Shown here: positions 17,623 through 26,474 of the stretch, in pieces | Layout of the letters: every line of letters starts with the position of its first letter | How positions within the stretch are numbered: position 1 is the first letter of the stretch | Assembly: GCF_009826895.1 (NCBI RefSeq) | Contig: NZ_WUMV01000006.1 | Location: 372,001 to 436,000, forward strand | Source of the DNA: Stappia sediminis | Lineage (GTDB): Bacteria > Pseudomonadota > Alphaproteobacteria > Rhizobiales > Stappiaceae | Length of the DNA: 64,000 nt | Direction: 5' to 3' | Notes under the pieces: model-generated | The model's database searches: none | What the model was told of the DNA's origin: nothing | Seen by the model: the letters and a program-made list of their open reading frames with translations, nothing else | Translations under genes and position numbers: made by a program

Positions 17623-17869
17623 GTTTCACCCAGCGAACAACTCCGGTCGGAATGGGCGAATCGCACGGTGCGTTTCATGGTCGCCATCCACCCTTCGATG
17701 GCGATCTTATCCCCGCCGCCACACTTTTTCCGATGACATCCTGTTGATCGGTGCCGCGCCGGGGAAATTTCCGCCGAATGAACCTTTTGGAATTCAATTC
17801 GGCAAAGTTTGGAAGGTTATCGGCGTGTTTGGAATTCTCGCCGCCGCGTTTCGAGACCGCGCAACGGCC

Positions 17870-18628
17870 TCAAAACAGGTCGAGCTGCCCGCCACCCTTC
17901 TTCGCGGGTTTTTGCGCTTTTTTCGGCGCGGGCCTGGGTGCTTGCGTCTCAACCGCTGCGACATCCACAGGTTCTTGCAGGCCGGGATCGTCATCTCGCG
18001 CGGAATTTACCCTGGTCGATACAGGTATCGCCTCGAACAGGTCTTCCGGCGCGGGCTTCACGATTTTCGCCGCTTCCTTGGCCGTAACGTTGGTGACGTC
18101 CAGCCAGTCGTCGAAGTCTTCGGGTGCGATCACCACGGGCATGCGGTTGTGGATCTCGCCAACCGTTCGGTTCGCCTCGATCGTCAGGATCGCGCCCGTC
18201 TCGATCTCGCCGCCGTCGGGGTCGGCCCACTCCTCCCAAAGCCCTGCGAACGCTACGAGACCGCCGTCTTTCGGGCGGATCCAGTAGGGCTGCTTCGGCC
18301 CGCCGTCCGGCCGTTTCCATTCGTAAAAGCCGCTTGCCGGAATGAGGCAGCGGCGGTGGCGCATGGCCGTGCGGAATGAGGGCTTTTCGGCAGCCGTTTC
18401 AGAGCGCGCGTTGATCAGGAGCGTGAAGCTTGCAGGATCCTTCACCCAGCCCGGCACGAGGCCCCAGCGCACCAGCGCGAACCTGCGCTTGCCGTGGTCC
18501 TGCCGCACGATGGCGATCGGCTGCGTCGGCGCGATGTTGTAGCGCGGTGGAAAATTCGGCTGATCGAGGTATTGAAGCAGCGCCCGCACCTCCTCGGGAG
18601 AGGCTGTCAGGGCAAATCGTCCGCACAT
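17870..18628 (-). CDS. HMCES/YedK-type abasic-site DNA-protein crosslinking protein (SRAP)
   Basis: A 252-residue SOS-response-associated peptidase-family protein. After removal of Met, Cys2 (MCGRFALTA) becomes the N-terminal nucleophile that bonds abasic sites in single-stranded DNA; other SRAP residues are seen in NARSETAAEKPSF, CLIPASGFYEWK and HNRMPVV. ATG at 18628 must be the start, since the GTG two codons upstream would bury Cys2. A basic, Pro/Lys-rich tail (PAPKKAQKPAKKGG) follows the domain. I find no GTTC-N7-GTTC box in its upstream region, so SOS control is not supported here. Confidence 0.92.
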   Translation of the reverse strand: MCGRFALTASPEEVRALLQYLDQPNFPPRYNIAPTQPIAIVRQDHGKRRFALVRWGLVPGWVKDPASFTLLINARSETAAEKPSFRTAMRHRRCLIPASGFYEWKRPDGGPKQPYWIRPKDGGLVAFAGLWEEWADPDGGEIETGAILTIEANRTVGEIHNRMPVVIAPEDFDDWLDVTNVTAKEAAKIVKPAPEDLFEAIPVSTRVNSARDDDPGLQEPVDVAAVETQAPRPAPKKAQKPAKKGGGQLDLF

Positions 18629-18712
18629 TTTCACTTGTCCCGTCGGGAGTTAGGCAAATCGAAACCGGCATCGGCGTAGTTTCGGCCCGAGAAGGTAACA
18701 AGGGAAAAGACA

Positions 18713-19219
18713 ATGGTCGACGCTGAACCCGCACTCGGTCGCGGGGACCTGGCGCCGGAGCGGCTCAAGCAGGCCAACATCAACCCGGACACGGGTTTGG
18801 CGACGGACTATCTCAACCACTTCAACGAGGTTGTGATGCTGCTTGAGATGCTGCCGGCCATGCCGGAGTGCGCCGACGAGGTGCTGGAATGGGCGCCGAT
18901 GGACTACGAGGCGCATTTCGAAAAGTCTCGCTTCTCCGAAAAGGGTCTTGCGATCGCCGCCTATCGGGCAAGCCCCGGCGAATTGCGCGGTGCGCTTCAA
19001 AGTATCGTGACACAGATCGATGAAACCGTTCGCGGCGCCCAGCAGGCGCTGAAGGAGGCGGATGACGTTACTGTCATCGCGCCCCAGGTTTCCGAAACGG
19101 CGACGGCGCGCATCAAGCCTCTGGTCTCCATCGCGGGGGCGGTCATCCATGGCCATATCGACAGCGCGGAGGATACCGAAGCCGAATCTCAAGCATCGAT
19201 CGACGCGCTCTTTGCGTGA
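18713..19219 (+). CDS. Conserved hypothetical protein
   Basis: A 168-residue acidic soluble protein without signal or membrane segment. It looks mostly helical (LATDYLNHFNEVVMLLEMLPAM, SIVTQIDETVRGAQQALKEAD) and has no motif I recognise. The start ATG at 18713 is preceded by AAGGGAAAAG. It is divergent from the HMCES-type gene and followed 61 bp later by a NUDIX gene on the same strand. It looks like a conserved protein of Hyphomicrobiales, but this is from memory rather than a search. Confidence 0.6.
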   Translation: MVDAEPALGRGDLAPERLKQANINPDTGLATDYLNHFNEVVMLLEMLPAMPECADEVLEWAPMDYEAHFEKSRFSEKGLAIAAYRASPGELRGALQSIVTQIDETVRGAQQALKEADDVTVIAPQVSETATARIKPLVSIAGAVIHGHIDSAEDTEAESQASIDALFA

Positions 19220-19280
19220 CGCCCGGCTGCCTGATTTCTGCTAACTTCCTGCGAAACCTCCAATCAGGCAGGGCCTTGCG

Positions 19281-19712
19281 ATGTCGGACATCCCCCGCCT
19301 CGGCGTCTCCGTTCTGTGCCTGCGCGATGCCGAGATACTTCTCGTCAAGCGCGGAAAAGAGCCGTATTTCGGCCATTGGAGCCTGCCGGGTGGACTGGTG
19401 GAGTTCGGCGAACGCCTTGCCGATGCCGCAAGCCGCGAGCTTTTGGAGGAAACGTCGGTTACCGCCCTTCTCGAAGCGGAACCTGTTGAAACCTTTGATA
19501 TAATCCAAAAGCAGGAAGATGGCGTGGCAGCGGCGCATTTCGTTCTTGCGGTCTTTCGCGGTACCTATGAAAACGGAGAAGCCCGGGCAGGCGACGACGC
19601 GGCGGAGGTTGCATGGGTTGGAATGCGCGATCTTGAAACTCTCATGATGACCCCCGGTACTGCTGCTCGGATTATGCGTCATGTTACGAGCATGGCGGAC
19701 GGGCGCGGATAA
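19281..19712 (+). CDS. NUDIX hydrolase
   Basis: A 143-residue protein that is almost all NUDIX domain. The box is intact in spacing: G38, five residues, E44, seven residues, R52-E53, L-L, E56-E57, although the usual final Gly is Ser (EETSV). WSLPGGLVEFGE precedes it. It hydrolyses a nucleoside diphosphate linked to another moiety; ADP-ribose-type or mutator-type substrates are both possible. It is followed 47 bp later by a TIGR02301 gene. Confidence 0.9.
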   Translation: MSDIPRLGVSVLCLRDAEILLVKRGKEPYFGHWSLPGGLVEFGERLADAASRELLEETSVTALLEAEPVETFDIIQKQEDGVAAAHFVLAVFRGTYENGEARAGDDAAEVAWVGMRDLETLMMTPGTAARIMRHVTSMADGRG

Positions 19713-19759
19713 GTTTCTTAAAAGCGCGCTTTTCCTTGCGAAATTCAGCGGATAACCCC

Positions 19760-20188
19760 ATGGTCGTGCGCATGCTGAAGCCGCCTTTCACCCCGCCCCC
19801 GATTGTCCGGATCGCGCTCATCGTGCTCGCCTTTGCGCTTGCACCGGCGCTTGCCGCGCCCGTCCTTGCCCAGACCCGGCCCGACGATCCGCCGTATGAG
19901 CAGGACCTCATGCGCCTGTCGGAAATCCTTGGCGCCCTGCACTACCTTCGCCCGCTTTGCGGACATGACGACGGCTCGCTCTGGCGCGACGAGATGAGCG
20001 CGCTGATCGATGCCGAAGTCCAGGACGACAGCCGCAGACGACGCTATATCGAGCGTTTCAACCAGGGTTTCAGGGGCTTTTCTTCCGTCTATCGAGACTG
20101 CACGCCCGCCGCGGAACTGACCTTGTCCCGCTATGTGGAAGAAGCAGGCGCGATCGTGCGCGACGTCACCACGCGCTACAACCGCTGA
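19760..20188 (+). CDS. TIGR02301 family exported protein
   Basis: About 142 residues: a signal peptide (IVRIALIVLAFALAPALAAP, cleavage near VLAQ) and a small helical domain with PLCG...LW and DC as the two conserved cysteines (LRPLCGHDD and YRDCTPA), probably a disulfide. The family is confined to alphaproteobacteria and has no known function. The start ATG at 19760 is chosen because the track of TTG at 19736 adds an unlikely polar stretch; ATG 19772 is also possible. The NUDIX gene upstream is a common neighbour as far as I recall. Confidence 0.78.
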   Translation: MVVRMLKPPFTPPPIVRIALIVLAFALAPALAAPVLAQTRPDDPPYEQDLMRLSEILGALHYLRPLCGHDDGSLWRDEMSALIDAEVQDDSRRRRYIERFNQGFRGFSSVYRDCTPAAELTLSRYVEEAGAIVRDVTTRYNR

Positions 20189-20402
20189 TTTTTCCACGGT
20201 TTCCTAAAGCTTCAAGCAATTGAGAAGCATAAGTGAACGGCGCTGGCCGTGACGTCGTTAACCATAATCGATACAAATGCGCGCGACTCATTAGGTTTTC
20301 GTTTACCAATGAGGGTGAGGCGACATTGTGATTCGCCGTTCCAGGACCCTCGCAGCCGTGCCATCGTCGGTCAACCGCCGCCGGCCGGCAAAGGAAGTTT
20401 TT

Positions 20403-20678
20403 ATGAGCGACCTCGATCTGACCGACGAAGCCGAATTCGACGATGCCCCCCTCACCGACGAGGAGGTACGCCAGGCGGCCTTCGGTTACATCAGCGAAGC
20501 CTGGGCCGACGCGCGCGCCGACGGCGTCGACACGGATGCCGTCGCTCATGCCGCGCTCTTCACCGCCCTTATCGATCTCGTCCAGACATATGGCGAGGAC
20601 GCGGTCGCAAAGCTTGCCGAAGGCCTTCCGGACCGTATCCGCCGCGGCGACTATACGACCGACCGCACCCTTCAATAG
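20403..20678 (+). CDS. Small acidic conserved protein, unknown function
   Basis: A 91-residue acidic protein (MSDLDLTDEAEFDDAPLTDE) with a helical core (FGYISEAWADARADGVD, AALFTALIDLVQTYGEDAV). The ATG at 20403 has AAGGAAG at good distance, while the longer open frame upstream lacks one. No family recognised. It converges with a LysE gene; a GGGCGCG/CGCGCCC hairpin (20699-20723) without T-run lies between the ends. Confidence 0.6.
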   Translation: MSDLDLTDEAEFDDAPLTDEEVRQAAFGYISEAWADARADGVDTDAVAHAALFTALIDLVQTYGEDAVAKLAEGLPDRIRRGDYTTDRTLQ

Positions 20679-20713
20679 GCCGATTTCCAAGGCTTTACGG
20701 GCGCGAAGCTCTC

Positions 20714-21361
20714 CTACGCGCCCTGCTGCCAAAGCTGCCAGGCCAAATGCCCGTAGATGCCGAGGCCGAAGGCGATCAGGAGGCCGCCGGCTATGTGGTT
20801 GATCATCTCGAGCCAGTGATCGTCGAGGCGATCGCGCAGCTTTGAAACGCTGCTTGCGAGGAACAGCCACCAGAGCGTTGCCCCGCTTGCCACGCCCGCG
20901 ACCATCAGCCCCGCGCTCGCATAATCCTCCTGATCCGGCGCCCATTTGCCCAGGCTGCCGAAAATCGCCAGAAACCCCAGGATTACGCCCGGATTCGTCA
21001 ATGTCATGAAGAAACCGGCCGCAAGACCGCGAAGGATGCTCGGCGCCTCTCCCGCCCCGTTCCTTTCGATGTGCGGATGGCTCATGAACACCTTCAGGCC
21101 GAATATGATGACGAGCATTCCGCCACCGGTCTGGATCATGTCGGAATGAAATTCGATGAAATCCGAAACCGTCGTCACACCGAAAGCGGCAAGGGAAGCG
21201 TAGAATGAATCGGCAACCACCGCGCCGAGGCCGGCAAAGAGGCCTGCGAGGAAGCCGAAGCGGATTGTACGCTGGATCGCGGTGAGATTGACCGGCCCTG
21301 CCGGCGCGCTTGTCGCCAGCCCGATACCCACGCCGATCAGATAGTAGGCGATATCCGGCAA
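20714..21361 (-). CDS. LysE family transporter
   Basis: A 215-residue six-helix membrane protein, third LysE homologue in the window. The N-terminal GIGLATSAPAGPVNLTAIQ carries the SxPGP-like motif in altered form (SAPAGP), and the central NPGVILGFLAIFGSLG matches the family's second repeat. A His/Arg-rich loop lies at residues about 95-105. The altered first motif suggests a distinct substrate. No operon partner is evident. Confidence 0.87.
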   Translation of the reverse strand: MPDIAYYLIGVGIGLATSAPAGPVNLTAIQRTIRFGFLAGLFAGLGAVVADSFYASLAAFGVTTVSDFIEFHSDMIQTGGGMLVIIFGLKVFMSHPHIERNGAGEAPSILRGLAAGFFMTLTNPGVILGFLAIFGSLGKWAPDQEDYASAGLMVAGVASGATLWWLFLASSVSKLRDRLDDHWLEMINHIAGGLLIAFGLGIYGHLAWQLWQQGA

Positions 21362-21643
21362 TCCCTGCTTTCTCCGGCGTTTCGGGTCCCGTTAACGGGA
21401 GAAAGCTCTCCCGACTGCCCCCCGAACCCGTCGCTCATAACCGGCTTCGCCCGCATATGCGTGCGGACGATACGCCTGGCGCTCAGGTTTCGGCGTCACT
21501 CATCCAATACGGTAAGGCGCGTTCGGCATCAACACGGGGAGAGCGAATTTCAACCTACGGACCGCCGCCGCCTCACGAGCTCTTTATTCCGTCACAAGGC
21601 GGCGTTATCAGTCGATAAACCGTTATTTCCGGAGCCGATCCCG

Positions 21644-22339
21644 ATGTCCGCCACCCGCCTTGCCGTCAGCGCCTGCCTTGCCGCAACGCTGACAGTCCTT
21701 TCACCCTTTGCCCCGGATTTCTCATTCGCCGCCCAGGTAAAAACCGAGCGGATCGAGCGTGACGCGCCTGAGGCGCAAGGCGGTGGCGGCACCGCGATTC
21801 CCGCTGAGGAGATCGACACGGAAGTAAGGTCCATTACTCAGGAACCTCCTTCGAACACCGCTGTGGACGGCCCCCTGCCTGAAATTCGTTACGGTGAGGA
21901 AGGACTGCCCAAGCCGGTTTCGCGAATGCGCGCGCAGATACTTGAAGCGGCCTACTCCGGCGATGTCGAGCGTATGCGCATGGTGCTTGAAGCCAATGAG
22001 GTGATGCCCACGCTGACCTTTGGCGAAATGGACGATCCGGTCGAGTTCCTGAAGGAAAGCTCGGGCGACGGGCAGGGCTACGAAATCCTGGCGATCCTGA
22101 CCGAAATCCTGGAAGCGGGCTGGATCAAGGTGGATGAGGGCACGGCGCAGGAAATGTATGTCTGGCCCTATTTCGCACGCTACCCGCTGTCCGAACTCAC
22201 GCCGGAACAGAAGGTCGAGATGTACCGTATCGTCACCGCCGGCGACGTCGCCGACATGGAGACCTTTGGCGCATGGATCTTTTACCGGGTCGGTATTGGC
22301 CCCGACGGGACGTTGCACTATTTCGTGGCAGGAGATTGA
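21644..22339 (+). CDS. Exported protein of unknown function
   Basis: About 231 residues: signal peptide (residues 1-30, ending DFSFAAQ), a low-complexity acidic linker with GGGG, then a conserved C-terminal domain (MRAQILEAAYSGDVERMRMVLE, WPYFARYPLSELTPEQKVEMYRIV, RVGIGPDGTLHYFVAGD). The first domain helix resembles an ankyrin-like unit but one unit only. ATG at 21644 is preceded by GGAG. It is followed 25 bp later by a DUF427 gene and probably cotranscribed. I do not know a function. Confidence 0.65.
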   Translation: MSATRLAVSACLAATLTVLSPFAPDFSFAAQVKTERIERDAPEAQGGGGTAIPAEEIDTEVRSITQEPPSNTAVDGPLPEIRYGEEGLPKPVSRMRAQILEAAYSGDVERMRMVLEANEVMPTLTFGEMDDPVEFLKESSGDGQGYEILAILTEILEAGWIKVDEGTAQEMYVWPYFARYPLSELTPEQKVEMYRIVTAGDVADMETFGAWIFYRVGIGPDGTLHYFVAGD

Positions 22340-22364
22340 AACCGAAATTTACGGAGAAACTTTT

Positions 22365-22748
22365 ATGAAAGGCAATTCCGGCCCCGGCTTCGCCCGCCGT
22401 CCCGACCACAAGGTGGCCATTTCGCCAGCCGGCGGGACCGTCAGCATCCGCTTTGACGGCAAGGAAATCGCGCGTTCGAGCCGTGCGCGAAAACTGGAGG
22501 AGGCCAGCTACCCTCCGGTCTACTATGTGCCGATCGAAGATGTTTCGACAGACGTTCTGGAAAAGACGGAACACAGCACCTATTGCCCTTTCAAGGGATC
22601 GGCCAGCTACTGGTCGCTTGTTGCAAGCGACGGAAAACGCAAGCAAAACGCGGTCTGGGGCTATGAAACGCCATATGACGAGGTGATGGAGATCAAGGAT
22701 CACGTCGCCTTTTACGCTTCCGCGGTCGAGGCGATCGAGACCCGCTGA
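22365..22748 (+). CDS. DUF427 domain protein
   Basis: A 127-residue cytosolic protein with the DUF427 pattern: VSIRFDGKEIARSSRARKL, YPPVYYVPIEDV, the signature HSTYCPFKGSASYWSL, and VWGYETPYDEVMEIKDHVAFY. The family is widespread and uncharacterised. GGAGAAAC upstream fixes the ATG at 22365. Its 3' end overlaps the 3' end of the convergent btaB gene by 37 bp. Confidence 0.85.
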   Translation: MKGNSGPGFARRPDHKVAISPAGGTVSIRFDGKEIARSSRARKLEEASYPPVYYVPIEDVSTDVLEKTEHSTYCPFKGSASYWSLVASDGKRKQNAVWGYETPYDEVMEIKDHVAFYASAVEAIETR

Positions 22749-23413
22749 CAATTGGCTTTCGCCTGAAAACCGGCCTCCGCGGTCCAGGCATACCCGCGAT
22801 ATAGAGGCGTAAACGATACGCCGGCACCTGCCCTGGCGCCGGCGTTTTTCAGGACATGGTGCAATTCCGCTCGCGGCTCGACATGGAACGAGGCGAGCCA
22901 GGCAAGAAGCGCTGAGCAGAAGATGCGGGGCAGCCTCTCCTGCTGGCCGAAATCGACGATCGAAAGCCGGCCATCTTCGTCCAGGCACCGGAAAGCCATG
23001 TCGATCGCCTGCCGCCACGGCGGGATCATCGACAGCGTGTAGGACAGGAACACACGATCGAACGCACTGATCTTAAACAGTTTTTCCGGATCGAACGCGG
23101 CCGCGTCAGCCTGCGCCACGGCGATCCTTCCTGACAGTCCCGCCCGCGCGATTTTGGCGCGCGCGGTTTCCAGCATCTCCGACGATATATCGATCCCGAA
23201 GAAACGCACGCCTTCATGCATTCGCGCGGCCCTGATGAGGTTTCGCCCGGTGCCGCAGCCGATTTCCAGAACCGCGCCGCCCGGCGGCGGATCGAGCCTT
23301 TCGATCAGCCTGTCGCGGCCAAGCAGATAGTATTTTCGGGTGAAATCGTAGATGTGGCGCTGATGGCGGTAGATACGATCCATCAGCACGCCGGAGCCGG
23401 CTGCCGCGCTCAT
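22712..23413 (-). CDS. btaB: Diacylglyceryl-homoserine N-methyltransferase (BtaB-like)
   Basis: A 233-residue SAM methyltransferase with motif I EIGCGTGRN, the acidic motif FFGIDISSEMLETA, and FLSYTLSMIPPW. It lies directly after a BtaA gene, six bases apart, in the arrangement of rhizobial btaAB. BtaB adds three methyl groups to the amine of diacylglyceryl homoserine, completing the betaine lipid DGTS, a phosphorus-free membrane lipid. Identification rests on the fold, length and partner gene. Its end overlaps the DUF427 gene. Confidence 0.88.
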   Translation of the reverse strand: MSAAAGSGVLMDRIYRHQRHIYDFTRKYYLLGRDRLIERLDPPPGGAVLEIGCGTGRNLIRAARMHEGVRFFGIDISSEMLETARAKIARAGLSGRIAVAQADAAAFDPEKLFKISAFDRVFLSYTLSMIPPWRQAIDMAFRCLDEDGRLSIVDFGQQERLPRIFCSALLAWLASFHVEPRAELHHVLKNAGARAGAGVSFTPLYRGYAWTAEAGFQAKANCQRVSIASTAEA

Positions 23414-23419
23414 GGCTTC

Positions 23420-24670
23420 CTACCCGTTGAATTGATAGAGGTGGAAGCCGCCGTAGATCGACGAGCGGTCCTGACCGGTAAAGGCGAGGCTTTCGGCTTC
23501 GCGATAGGTCCAGCGGGCCAGAATGTCGTCGCGCACGCGGCCCGGAAGCAGCGTCGGTTCGGCAGCGGTGCGGAAGACGACCTTCGCGCCCGGCCTGGCA
23601 GTGCGGGTGATTTCCGCCCAAAGCGCGTTGAGCTGTGCATCCGTCATCCAGTCCTGCGCATCCAGCAGCACATAGGCATCGAGCGCATCATCGCTCTCGC
23701 TTTCCAGATGCTCGGCGAAATTGCGGTTGACGATCCGCACCCTGTCGGCACGGCTGCGAATCTCGTCATAATGCGCAAGCTTGAGGTAGGGCGGCAGCGG
23801 GCCGGTCTCGCCGCCACTAGCCGGTGCATAGCCGCGCGAAAACGCCTGCCAGGCGAAGTAATTGTCCTGAAGAGGAAAACCGCAGGCGAGACGCTCCAGC
23901 CTTTGTTTCAGGACCAGCGCCATATCCCCGCCGCCGGCGGATGCGAGCGCCTCGTATTGCGCGGGCGGAATGCCGAGCCCGTAAAGCGACATTCGCTTGG
24001 AGGTCGCCCAGCGGATCATGCGCTTGTCGAAAAGCGGCGCCAGCACCTTGTCGAAATAGCTTCTTTGTTCCTCCAGCGTCCGCACGCTGGTGAAGTCGCG
24101 CGGATCGACGCCGTAAAGACGGGCGACGCGATGGCTGAGGCCGATAAAATAGCCCAGAAGCCCGTGGTGATAGAGGTCGCGCGAGAAAAGCGTGATGCGC
24201 CTGCGGCCCCAGTTGGCAAGATCGCGGCCTTCCCAATAATTCCTCGTTTCCGGGTCGATCCTGCCCCTCAGGAAGCGGTTGTAGGCGGCGATGTTGGTCT
24301 TCTCGTCCGCCGAGCCGAAGAAGCGGTAGAAATCCTCATAGCGCGGCAGGTGCTTCAGCGCGGCGAGCTTCAGCCGGCCGAGCGCGACATGCGCTCGGTT
24401 GAGGTCGACGGCGACGATTTCGGCAGGATCGGCAGTCAGATACGACAGGACGTTGCAGCCGCCGGACGCAATGGTCACCATGCGCGTGCCGGGCTTGAGG
24501 TCCAGCGCCCGCAAGTCCACTTCCGGATCTTCCCAGATTTGCGGGTAGACTAACCCCTTGAACGCGAAGGTGAAGAGCCGCTCCAGAATACCGTCCCGCG
24601 ACGTCGCCTTCGAGCGGTGCACAGCCGAACCCAAGCGCTTCCTGGATGCTTCCAGTGTAGAACCTGCCAT
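23420..24670 (-). CDS. btaA: SAM:diacylglycerol 3-amino-3-carboxypropyltransferase (BtaA)
   Basis: A 416-residue DUF3419 protein. It transfers the aminocarboxypropyl group of SAM to diacylglycerol, the first step of DGTS synthesis. Visible are FKGLVYPQIWEDPEVD, a SAM-binding-like VTIASGGCNVLSYL and VAVDLNRAH, and the C-terminal HYDEIRSRADRV. ATG 24670 is chosen because GGAGA lies nine bases upstream; the ORF extends 88 codons further through a hairpin region that cannot be coding. In rhizobia btaAB is induced by phosphate starvation; only a poor Pho-box candidate is visible upstream. Confidence 0.92.
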   Translation of the reverse strand: MAGSTLEASRKRLGSAVHRSKATSRDGILERLFTFAFKGLVYPQIWEDPEVDLRALDLKPGTRMVTIASGGCNVLSYLTADPAEIVAVDLNRAHVALGRLKLAALKHLPRYEDFYRFFGSADEKTNIAAYNRFLRGRIDPETRNYWEGRDLANWGRRRITLFSRDLYHHGLLGYFIGLSHRVARLYGVDPRDFTSVRTLEEQRSYFDKVLAPLFDKRMIRWATSKRMSLYGLGIPPAQYEALASAGGGDMALVLKQRLERLACGFPLQDNYFAWQAFSRGYAPASGGETGPLPPYLKLAHYDEIRSRADRVRIVNRNFAEHLESESDDALDAYVLLDAQDWMTDAQLNALWAEITRTARPGAKVVFRTAAEPTLLPGRVRDDILARWTYREAESLAFTGQDRSSIYGGFHLYQFNG

Positions 24671-24743
24671 CTTTCGTCTCCCGAATCGCCGCCGAACAGC
24701 AAGATTTCGGGCGCTTTTATTGGATGGCTGCGACACTACGGTG

Positions 24744-24775
24744 ACGGCGCCGCAGGCATTCGCCTGCGGCGCCGT
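24744..24775. repeat. Perfect 14-bp inverted repeat upstream of btaA
   Basis: Arms at 24744-24757 and 24762-24775 (core GGCGCCGCAGGC / GCCTGCGGCGCC) around the loop ATTC. No T-run follows on either strand. It lies between the L,D-transpeptidase stop and btaA and could stabilise or end the upstream message. Confidence 0.75.
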
Positions 24776-24807
24776 GAAATGGAAATCAGCTTCGCTCAGG
24801 CGGGTTT

Positions 24808-26073
24808 TTAGCGCGTGGTCACGATGAAATCCGTACCGAGGCCGGAATGGCGCTGGAAACCACGGTCGGTGACGATCAGCGAGGACCCTGGCGTCAGGCG
24901 CTCTTCGATATGAGCGCGGACCTTTTCCGGCCATTCGACGCGGTCGAGCGCTTCGATCGGCGATATCGAAGAACGTTCATCGGCACTCATGCCCATCCAG
25001 CGCACCTCGCGTGCACCTCCGGCGAAACCCAGAGCCGTGAAGATATGCGTGCCGATTGCCTCATCCGGCGCTTTGAGATGCACCGGAGCGCTGTAGATCT
25101 CACGGAATTTCTGACGCACATAGACGCGGCCGTTCGCCGGCCCCTCTTCGCCGGCAGCGGAGTAGAGGCGCTTCAACACCAGATCGCTCGCAACACCGGT
25201 GACCGGCAGATCCTCACCTTCCTGGAAGGTCATGATAGCGGCGCGGGTCTTGCGCCCCAAAACACCGTCGACCGGCCCCGGAGCGTAGCCGAGCTGATAG
25301 AGAATCCGCTGCATGTCGCGGATGCGGGCGCGTTCGCTCGTACGGGTGATCAGGATACGCAAGGGCTTATCGGAGTATTGGACGGTTTTCTCGGGAAGCG
25401 CCGGCGGTTCCACCGCGTCGCTCTCGATCGCGCCGCGCAGCGCGGGATCGCTCTCGATCGTGTCGGCATCGAGGCTCGCCACCGTCGCCTCCGCAACGAA
25501 GGGCTGCAGCAGCGAACCGTGGACGATTTCCTGCGGAACGGCGCCCTCACGCATGACCAGCACATGAGTTCCACGCTCGGTCATGCCGAAGAGCCTTCGG
25601 GCAAAATCATGCGGCATGCGCACGCAGCCGTGCGAGGCCGGGTAATTCGGTACATAGCCCTGGTGCAGCGCGACGCCCGACCACGTAAGCCGCTGCATAT
25701 AGGGCATCGGCGCGTCGTCATAGAGGTTGGAATAATGCCGCCGGCGCTTTTCCAGAATGGAGAAGATGCCCGTCGGCGTGCTGTAGCCGCTCTTGCCCGA
25801 CGAGATCCTGGAGCTTTCGATGAGGGTCGTGCCGCGGTAGACGTCGACACGCTGATTGGCGAGCGAAACCACCATTTGCAACGGATCGTCCGAATAAGAG
25901 GCGTCTTCCGCGATTTTCGAAGCCTCGCCCGCAAGCGGGTGAAGTTTGCCCTTTTCGCTCGCCTCTGCCGGCAACACCAGAAGGCCGAGGGCGGTTGCTG
26001 CCGCCAACGCACCAATCAGGAACCGGCCCGCATCCCCGTTGAAGCGGCCGTCCATTTTCCTTGCACGTACCAT
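24808..26073 (-). CDS. L,D-transpeptidase (YkuD) with C-terminal peptidoglycan-binding domain
   Basis: A 421-residue exported protein with a signal segment (residues 15-38, ending PAEAS). The YkuD catalytic motif is complete: H137 in LHQGYVP and S147-H148-G149-C150-V-R152, with C150 the nucleophile. A peptidoglycan-binding type 1 domain follows at about residues 258-295 (MQRILYQLGYAPGPVDGVLGRK). It forms 3-3 crosslinks in the cell wall or attaches proteins to it in the periplasm. Length is on the long side because of the added domain and C-terminal extension. Confidence 0.93.
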   Translation of the reverse strand: MVRARKMDGRFNGDAGRFLIGALAAATALGLLVLPAEASEKGKLHPLAGEASKIAEDASYSDDPLQMVVSLANQRVDVYRGTTLIESSRISSGKSGYSTPTGIFSILEKRRRHYSNLYDDAPMPYMQRLTWSGVALHQGYVPNYPASHGCVRMPHDFARRLFGMTERGTHVLVMREGAVPQEIVHGSLLQPFVAEATVASLDADTIESDPALRGAIESDAVEPPALPEKTVQYSDKPLRILITRTSERARIRDMQRILYQLGYAPGPVDGVLGRKTRAAIMTFQEGEDLPVTGVASDLVLKRLYSAAGEEGPANGRVYVRQKFREIYSAPVHLKAPDEAIGTHIFTALGFAGGAREVRWMGMSADERSSISPIEALDRVEWPEKVRAHIEERLTPGSSLIVTDRGFQRHSGLGTDFIVTTR

Positions 26074-26474
26074 CTTGCTTCCCTGCCTTTACGCAATACC
26101 CGACGACAGTTGGAGGTATCGTGAGGTAAACTTCTGAATCTCCCGTTAGTCGCACCAAAAGCCTGCCACAATCCGGATCACGACACCGTGACGAACGTCA
26201 CTGAATGGCGCATGAAGTGATCCCAAGCGAATTGTGGCGCAAAACCGGCCATCTGATCCACAAAAAACCTAAGCTAGCGTAAATTCCATACTTGCAATTG
26301 CACCTTTCATTAGGCGTTGCGACTCAAAACACGATTCGGAATCCTTGGGTTGCGAACGGGCTCTCCTCCGTCCCGGACCAGACTAAGACAATCGAAGACA
26401 GTAGTTGCGCGGCCAAAGGGCTTGACCGCGACAGGACAGTTCATGTCTTCACGCAGAAATATCAGGGATCTTGA
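26074..26474. other. Gene-free interval with one palindrome
   Basis: A 401-bp divergent intergenic region. The only structure I see is GTGACG (26188-26193) and CGTCAC (26196-26201), a perfect inverted repeat around AA, possibly a regulator site for either flanking gene. No convincing small ORF is present. Confidence 0.45.

Noticed and set aside
18629-18712. SOS box for the HMCES-type gene
   Set aside because: No GTTC-N7-GTTC or its complement is present in the interval.
23216-24553. 445-codon open frame on the plus strand antisense to btaA
   Set aside because: It is the shadow of the btaA reading frame; its protein shows no family and is full of Arg, Gly, Ala as expected from high-GC antisense.
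24671-24807. Pho box upstream of btaA
   Set aside because: CCGTCAC-N4-GTGTCGC matches the consensus poorly; kept only as a remark.
24847-26124. 425-codon open frame antisense to the L,D-transpeptidase
   Set aside because: The opposite strand has a full YkuD motif; this frame has none and no ribosome-binding site.
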